Below are positions 5,295-8,617 of a stretch of 8,617 nucleotides of DNA, piece by piece. Source of the DNA: Candidatus Pacearchaeota archaeon (GTDB lineage: Archaea; Nanobdellota; Nanobdellia; Pacearchaeales; GW2011-AR1). How positions within the stretch are numbered: the first letter of the stretch is position 1; each line of letters begins with the position of its first letter. Made by a program: the position numbers and the translations under genes. The notes beneath the pieces were generated by a model, which saw only the letters and a program-made list of their open reading frames with translations, did not search any database and had not been told where the DNA came from. The stretch covers positions 1 to 8,617 of the forward strand of contig JAPLYA010000042.1 of assembly GCA_026395775.1 (NCBI GenBank), written 5' to 3'.

Positions 5295-5422
5295 CTTTGT
5301 TGGTAAATACTAACTTCGTTTTGTAAAATTTTTAATTGTGCAAGCAATTGTGTTAATTGTAACCCAATCGGCTTTGACTTACCTGTCAACTTGAGAGGTT
5401 TATTTTTATTACTAATTGTCAT
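5291..5422 (-). CDS. 43-aa micro-protein, copy 1 of an in-operon paralogous family (uL4-uL23 gap)
   Basis: Both ends are ATGA overlaps, with uL4 (5419-5422) and with uL23 (5291-5294), and GGGAG lies about 9 nt before the ATG, so this is well framed as a cistron. The peptide begins MTISNKNKPLKLTGKSKPIG and ends in QLTQLLAQLKILQNEVSI followed by YQQR. Leu/Ile spacing in the last 25 residues suggests an amphipathic helix able to form a coiled coil or pack on another protein. It is closely related to the ORF at 3657-3791 and more distantly to that at 2092-2211. Cys residues present in those two are absent here. I do not recognise the family; the location suggests a link to ribosome assembly or to operon control, which is inference. 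Confidence 0.74.
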   Translation of the reverse strand: MTISNKNKPLKLTGKSKPIGLQLTQLLAQLKILQNEVSIYQQR

Positions 5423-6171
5423 TTTTTCTCTCTCCCAACCTCGTTCGTTAATTTATTTATTTTTGTCTCTCGAGATTGCTCGACTCCCAACTCCTTAACT
5501 GCTTGCTCTGTGTAGATAGCTAGTCTCCCAAGAGGATATAAATCTTCCATTTTTAGTTCGTTGACTTTTTTTATGTCTAGGCCGGCAAGCTTAAATTTCT
5601 CGTCTTTGCCTAGAACAATTAAAATATTTTTATCAGGAAGATATTTTTTCAGGAAAGCGTGAAACTCTTTTGCTTTTAATTTTAATATGCTTGAGTCAAT
5701 TATAACTGGAAGTTTTTTGTTTGTCTCAAGATTTTTGTATCTTTTATTTATCCATGGCAAGGAGGCTGTTGCAGCTATTCCCGAGTTCATCGCAAGTTTT
5801 TTCTCTTTCTTGTTAATTTTGATTCTTTTTGTGAAATGTTCTACTCTCGGAGGATGAGCTCGCCTTCCACCCCTAGTTGAAGCAACTTCAGCAGCAACCC
5901 AGTAGAATTGAGTCCCTCTTCTCCAGAAAATTTTTCTTGGAACCCTAGATATGCCTTTTCCATAGCCAGTTTTCCAAGCTTTTCTTACTTTCTTTATTTT
6001 TCCAGAAGCAGAATGCTTTTTCCCAGCATTATATTCAGGGGCAAATGGCTGCCAAACTTTTTCTATTTCATAGCATTTTTGGCAAATATCTGCTCTGATT
6101 ACTGAGGAAAATACTTGTGGCAGCTCTATTTCTCGGCCTTCTCCACTTGATGTTGTTAGTTTTGTTTTCAT
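5419..6171 (-). CDS. rpl4: Large ribosomal subunit protein uL4
   Basis: The 250-aa protein has the archaeal uL4 parts: an N-terminal EIELPQVFSSVIRADICQKC segment, the exit-tunnel loop with KISRVPR-like GKGISRVPRKIFWRRG and ASTRGGRRAHPPRVEHFTKR (about residues 95-140), then KEKKLAMNSGIAATASLPWI and the C-terminal alpha/beta region with LPVIIDSSILKLKAKEFHAF. I chose the ATG at 6171, which follows the 76-aa ORF as TAA-A-ATG and has AAGGAT about 9 nt upstream. The longer frame from 6243 would add 24 residues that resemble no uL4 and overlap the previous gene. uL4 lines the tunnel constriction. The charged C-terminus ends in VGREKK. Confidence 0.96.
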   Translation of the reverse strand: MKTKLTTSSGEGREIELPQVFSSVIRADICQKCYEIEKVWQPFAPEYNAGKKHSASGKIKKVRKAWKTGYGKGISRVPRKIFWRRGTQFYWVAAEVASTRGGRRAHPPRVEHFTKRIKINKKEKKLAMNSGIAATASLPWINKRYKNLETNKKLPVIIDSSILKLKAKEFHAFLKKYLPDKNILIVLGKDEKFKLAGLDIKKVNELKMEDLYPLGRLAIYTEQAVKELGVEQSRETKINKLTNEVGREKK

Positions 6172-6172
6172 T

Positions 6173-6403
6173 TTATTTAAATCCTTTGGCTTTTGTGCAA
6201 TCAGAGCATATAGTGTCTGATGGTGAAATAAATACTGCTTCAATTCCGAATTTTTCTTGTGCTTTTGATAGAGTCATAAATCCTTCATCTGCTCCATTTG
6301 GACTTTCAACTCTGTATACATGCCCTCTTTCAACTACTGGGTTTCCAAGCCTATTATCCCCAGAACAAGGGAAAGCAACATATTGATCTTCTCTAGCTAT
6401 CAT
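6173..6403 (-). CDS. Unrecognised 76-aa Cys-containing protein between uL3 and uL4
   Basis: The ATG overlaps the uL3 stop (ATGA, 6400-6403), AGGA lies just before it, and the stop is one base from the uL4 start. Normally uL3 is followed directly by uL4. The product begins MIAREDQYVAFPCSGDNRLG, then has a possible small beta domain (ERGHVYRVESPNGADEGFMT), LSKAQEKFGIEAVFISP, and a C-terminal CSDC (residues 66-69). With Cys13 this gives three cysteines plus one His (residue 28), so a metal site is possible but not a standard zinc ribbon. No membrane segment. I do not recognise the family. Length and junctions make it a convincing gene. Confidence 0.76.
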   Translation of the reverse strand: MIAREDQYVAFPCSGDNRLGNPVVERGHVYRVESPNGADEGFMTLSKAQEKFGIEAVFISPSDTICSDCTKAKGFK

Positions 6404-7344
6404 TTTAATCCTAAAAACTCATAATTTAGCTTTTCTTGGGATTTTGTTGGCCTTAGTGGTTGAGTTAATAATAGCTGTCTTTTTGCAGGACCTTGAATAC
6501 TCCCCTTAACAATTAAATATTCTGTTTTTATCTTGCCATAGTGCATCCAACCTTCTTTTTTATTGATATCACTGGCTTGAATTTTTCCTGATGAAAGAAT
6601 TTTAGAATTATAAGTAACTCTTGTGAATAATCCTAGCTGTCCAGACATAGGAACTCTGAAAACAACATGATTTGGATGCCAAGGTCCTAAAGTTCCAGGC
6701 CTTCTGACTCCTTTTTCAGATTTGTGCTGTCTTCTTTTTATTCCAAATCTTTTCATTGGCCCGGCTAAACCCCTGCCTTTTGTCAAGCCTCGAACATCAA
6801 CTAACTTGACATCTTTGAAAATATCTGAAAATAAGATTTCTTTGCCAAGCTTTTCTTTTACAAATGCAAGTTTCTCTTCAAGTGTTCCCCCCAATCCAAT
6901 CTCAGTCAAATCAGGAGTTTTCTTTATTCCTGTTTTTTCAACTTCAGAATAAACAATAATCTTCAAATCTTCGTAGTCTTTAATATCCTCAATTTTCTTG
7001 CTGTAGGTTTTTGGCATTTTTAGAACATGTTTTAATTCTTTGCTTAGATTCAAGCTTAGAACTTCATTGACAACTTGATTATTTTTATAAAATCTGACAG
7101 AAATAATCTTCATTGGTGGAATTTCAAGAATAGAAACAGGAAGAAACATTTTTTTATCCTTTGTAAGTGAATTAGAAGTAGAATCCTTAACTAGAGAAGT
7201 TGCCATGCCTACTTTATAGGCAATGAATCCCTTGAGTCCTTTTGCATCAATAACTTTCCAGTTAACACTAGGTAGAAATCTATATATTCTCTTTCTCGGC
7301 CAGTATTGTAAACTGCCTGCTCTTGGTTGACTTTTCTTTGCCAT
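6400..7344 (-). CDS. rpl3: Large ribosomal subunit protein uL3, first gene of the r-protein operon
   Basis: The 314-aa protein matches archaeal uL3: an N-terminal SLQYWPRKRIYRFLPSVNW, GFIAYKVGM, MKIISVRFYKN, a central KLVDVRGLTKGRGLAGPMKR, then RRQHKSEKGVRRPGTLGPWH and VPMSGQLGLFTRVTYNSKIL. The W/H-rich loop approaches the peptidyl-transferase centre, and uL3 is an early assembly protein. It is slightly shorter than the usual 330-350 residues. As first gene of the cluster it follows a 251-bp gene-free region with TATA-like boxes. No Shine-Dalgarno is close to the ATG, which fits a short-leader transcript. The stop overlaps the 76-aa ORF. Confidence 0.98.
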   Translation of the reverse strand: MAKKSQPRAGSLQYWPRKRIYRFLPSVNWKVIDAKGLKGFIAYKVGMATSLVKDSTSNSLTKDKKMFLPVSILEIPPMKIISVRFYKNNQVVNEVLSLNLSKELKHVLKMPKTYSKKIEDIKDYEDLKIIVYSEVEKTGIKKTPDLTEIGLGGTLEEKLAFVKEKLGKEILFSDIFKDVKLVDVRGLTKGRGLAGPMKRFGIKRRQHKSEKGVRRPGTLGPWHPNHVVFRVPMSGQLGLFTRVTYNSKILSSGKIQASDINKKEGWMHYGKIKTEYLIVKGSIQGPAKRQLLLTQPLRPTKSQEKLNYEFLGLK

Positions 7345-7376
7345 TTCTAAATATTAATAACATTTTATCCTCTACA

Positions 7377-7440
7377 CAAGGTTCTTTAAATTCTACACCT
7401 AACTCAAATCCTCAAGAAAACAAGGGTTTTTAAAGGTTTT
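7377..7440 (-). promoter_or_regulatory. Candidate uL3 operon promoter region with two TATA-like boxes
   Basis: On the minus strand a TTTAAAAA box (7427-7434) with an A/C-rich stretch before it lies about 85 nt from the uL3 ATG, and a second TTTAAAGA (7383-7390) about 40 nt away. Each belongs to a 14-nt direct repeat (caaggttctttaaa at 7377-7390 and caagggtttttaaa at 7421-7434 on the plus strand, 12 of 14 identical). Archaeal transcription usually begins about 25 nt past such boxes, giving leaders of roughly 60 or 16 nt. Which is used cannot be told from sequence. Confidence 0.4.
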
Positions 7441-7477
7441 TATGGTAGCTTATGTTAATTTAAAAGGTGATAACTGA

Positions 7478-7557
7478 TTTTATCGTCGGATTTATTGATT
7501 TTTAATTAAAAGTTTGTATAATTAACTTTATCGTCTCTAAATTGGGGTTTCATCGCC
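7478..7557. repeat. Three copies of a (T/C)TT(T/C)ATCG(T/C)C motif in the uL3 upstream region
   Basis: Plus-strand copies are ttttatcgtc at 7478-7487, ctttatcgtc at 7526-7535 and tttcatcgcc at 7548-7557. They lie upstream of both TATA-like boxes of the uL3 operon and downstream of mazF, which is where an activator would bind. They sit in the otherwise gene-free stretch 7345-7595, in which I see no RNA gene. The motif is short and AT-rich, so chance recurrence is possible. Confidence 0.35.
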
Positions 7558-7595
7558 CGTTAACTTTACAGAACCTTATTATTTTGAGTTTTCAT

Positions 7596-7940
7596 CTAAT
7601 CCAGAGATAAACTAACTTTCAAGGATTTATCAACCTTATTCATAATAAAATTATCAAGAGAACCAATTTTTTTTATAATTCTCGATTTGTCAATTGTTCT
7701 TATCTGATTTAGTAATGCTGTTGAGTCATTATTTAATTTTGATTCTTGTTCTGAAATAGCTACATTTGTTGGGAATTCTTTGGTGAACTCCTTGGAAGTA
7801 ATTGGTGCGATTATTGTCGTTGGTGAGAATTTGTTTCCTTCATCATTTTGTATAATTAAGACAGGTCTAATGCTCCCCTGCTCGCTTCCCTTAACAGGTT
7901 TTAAGCCTGCAAGGACTATATCCCCCCTTTTTATTTCCAT
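7596..7940 (-). CDS. mazF: MazF/PemK-family endoribonuclease toxin
   Basis: The 114-aa protein has the family layout: KRGDIVLAGLKPVKGSEQGS at the N-terminus, the RPVLIIQND strand (whose Arg belongs to the catalytic site in known members), then TTIIAPITSK, and TALLNQIRTIDKSRIIKKIG, equivalent to the usual DQ-x-R-x-ID-x-x-R stretch. MazF toxins are small SH3-like-barrel ribonucleases that cut RNA at short motifs and stop translation. Cognate antitoxin lies 5 nt upstream on the same strand. It ends just before the r-protein promoter region, so the toxin-antitoxin transcript points into the translation operon. No truncation is visible and activity is plausible but unproven; cut motif cannot be predicted. 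Confidence 0.9.
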   Translation of the reverse strand: MEIKRGDIVLAGLKPVKGSEQGSIRPVLIIQNDEGNKFSPTTIIAPITSKEFTKEFPTNVAISEQESKLNNDSTALLNQIRTIDKSRIIKKIGSLDNFIMNKVDKSLKVSLSLD

Positions 7941-7945
7941 TTTGA

Positions 7946-8215
7946 CTATTTTATCTCTCTTAGATATTTCTCAGGAACCAAATCTTTGCACTCCCAGTCC
8001 AAACTTGCATCTGTCGCTTCCCATTCTTTAGTAATTCTTAAGCTTTCTTCTGCCATTTCTTTGTAACCTTCAATAAGCAATTGTTCTTGCTCTCTTTTGC
8101 ATTTCTCCGCAATTTGCATTAAATTCAGAATTACTTGTTCATATGTTTCCTTGTTAGATTTCATTCTATCTAGGGCGTTCCTTACATTCTCATTCAATTG
8201 GATTGTTGTGATCAT
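7946..8215 (-). CDS. MazE-like (ribbon-helix-helix type) antitoxin
   Basis: The 89-aa protein precedes the MazF-type toxin. The beginning (MITTIQLNENVRNALDRMKS) has the short strand plus helices expected of a ribbon-helix-helix DNA-binding domain. A charged helix follows (LMQIAEKCKREQEQLLIEGY), then EMAEESLRITKEWEATDAS and an acidic end near LDWECKDLVPEK, which resembles the toxin-wrapping C-terminus of antitoxins paired with MazF. The pair normally forms a complex that blocks the ribonuclease and represses its own promoter. The ATG lies directly at the expected transcription start of a TATA box, so the message is probably leaderless. The DNA-binding fold is inferred from pattern, not from close identity. 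Confidence 0.82.
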   Translation of the reverse strand: MITTIQLNENVRNALDRMKSNKETYEQVILNLMQIAEKCKREQEQLLIEGYKEMAEESLRITKEWEATDASLDWECKDLVPEKYLREIK

Positions 8216-8219
8216 CTCC

Positions 8220-8244
8220 CTATAGAATAACTATAGTTTATAAA
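8220..8244 (-). promoter_or_regulatory. Promoter and dyad operator candidate for the toxin-antitoxin pair
   Basis: A TTTATAAA box (8237-8244) lies about 25 nt from the antitoxin ATG. Between them ctatagaataactatag (8220-8236) is two copies of CTATAG, itself a palindrome, separated by 5 nt, giving a symmetric site. An operator covering the gap between TATA box and start would suit autorepression by the ribbon-helix-helix antitoxin, which typically binds such repeats. Confidence 0.6.
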
Positions 8245-8297
8245 ACTTTCTTTTATTGGATTATTAACCTTAGGTAACATGCCACGAGATGTTTATC

Positions 8298-8594
8298 CTA
8301 AACCTCTAAATCAGCTTCTCTAACTTTCTCAACCCCATCAACAATCATTTTTCTTGTGATTTTCCCCATTCTTTTTGCCATAACTCTAATTTTCTCAAAA
8401 TCTTTTTCTCCTGATGGAAATTTCAAATTATCAATCAAAAAATCATGAGTTACTGTTGCCTTCTTGCCATCAAAATCCCAGAAAAACGTTTCTTTTATCC
8501 CGGGCCAGTATTTCAAATCAGCTTCTAATTGGCAAAATTTATCATCAACCTTAGCATCTCCGCCCTTCCCAGGTTTGGGCAGCTTTTTTCCCAT
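8298..8594 (-). CDS. Unrecognised 98-aa protein upstream of the toxin-antitoxin pair
   Basis: The product starts with a basic, Gly/Lys-rich tail (MGKKLPKPGKGGDAKVDDKF), then FCQLEADLKYWPGIKETFFW, DFDGKKATVTHDFLIDNLKF, and a helical C-terminus (EKIRVMAKRMGKITRKMIVD then GVEKVREADLEV). It looks like a soluble, compact alpha/beta domain with conserved-looking aromatic residues, but I do not recognise a family or a catalytic motif. AAGGA lies about 13 nt before the ATG, near the right edge of the window. It is separated from the antitoxin by 82 nt holding the toxin-antitoxin promoter, so it is probably not part of that pair. Confidence 0.7.
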   Translation of the reverse strand: MGKKLPKPGKGGDAKVDDKFCQLEADLKYWPGIKETFFWDFDGKKATVTHDFLIDNLKFPSGEKDFEKIRVMAKRMGKITRKMIVDGVEKVREADLEV

Positions 8595-8617
8595 CTTTAA
8601 ATTGAGTCCTTCTCCCT

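Noticed and set aside
6172..6243. 24-residue extension of uL4 from the ATG at 6243
   Set aside because: The extra residues look unlike any uL4 and overlap the 76-aa ORF; the ATG at 6171 follows that ORF's stop and has a ribosome-binding site.
7280..7363. 27-aa ORF starting at 7363, with GAGGA just before its ATG, overlapping the uL3 start
   Set aside because: It lies mostly inside uL3 in another frame and has no recognisable features. An SD-led leader ORF is conceivable, but the sequence alone does not support it.
7540..7570. C/D-box guide RNA, from GCGATGA resembling a C box
   Set aside because: The C box has a mismatch and no D box (CTGA) follows on that strand within a sensible distance.
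7345..7595. Terminator after mazF or an RNA gene in the gene-free stretch
   Set aside because: No clear U-rich run after a stem, and no tRNA or rRNA features; only the promoter-like and repeat motifs reported could be seen.
7593..7620. GTTAGTTTAT shared between the mazF end and the 39-aa micro-ORF end
   Set aside because: Ten AT-rich bases in a different protein context; the mazF C-terminus lacks the Q-N-x-V-S helix, so chance is the simpler explanation.
8597..8617. Tail of another gene at the right edge
   Set aside because: One minus-strand frame gives six residues and a stop at 8597-8599, too short to support a gene.

Overview
The window is a long ribosomal-protein operon from an AT-rich archaeon, read entirely on the minus strand. 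The archaeal/eukaryotic type of every r-protein, the aIF1 gene next to uL29 and uS17, TATA-box-like promoters and compact tightly coupled cistrons point to Archaea. Short proteins, lysine-rich tails and very small gaps suggest a DPANN-type lineage (Pacearchaeota/Woesearchaeota-like). That placement is inference; no 16S gene is present.

In order of transcription (high to low coordinates): an unrecognised 98-aa gene (8298-8594); a MazE-like antitoxin and MazF/PemK toxin pair with its own TATA box and dyad operator candidate (7596-8244); a 251-bp gene-free control region with repeated motifs (7345-7595); then the S10/spc-type operon uL3 - 76 aa - uL4 - 43 aa - uL23 - 44 aa/hairpin array - uL2 - uS19 - 44 aa - 53 aa - uL22 - uS3 - 39 aa - 105 aa - uL29 - aIF1 - uS17 - 69 aa - uL14 - 52 aa - uL24 (cut by the window edge).

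The r-protein order is the usual archaeal one, but most gaps hold an extra small ORF that I do not recognise, nine in all. Most are tied to their neighbours by ATGA, TAATG or TAA-A-ATG junctions, and several have a Shine-Dalgarno-like sequence inside the preceding gene. Three of them (5291-5422, 3657-3791, 2092-2211) are related to each other: they share a Q-L-x..QL-K..-Q-N-x-[VA]-S-[IL] C-terminal helix, and two are still alike at the DNA level. They look like one micro-protein family inserted three times into one operon, before uL23, before the 53-aa ORF/uL22 and before the 105-aa ORF/uL29. This is the best candidate for an undescribed system.

A second unusual element is the uL23-uL2 gap, which holds four perfect hairpins and one weaker one about 25 nt apart, all with A-tract/T-tract stems. 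The last could cover the sequence before uL2. The RNase P subunit gene often found between aIF1 and uS17 in archaea is absent here. Small-ORF coding status rests on junction geometry, open frames and (for three) mutual similarity; no database search was possible.
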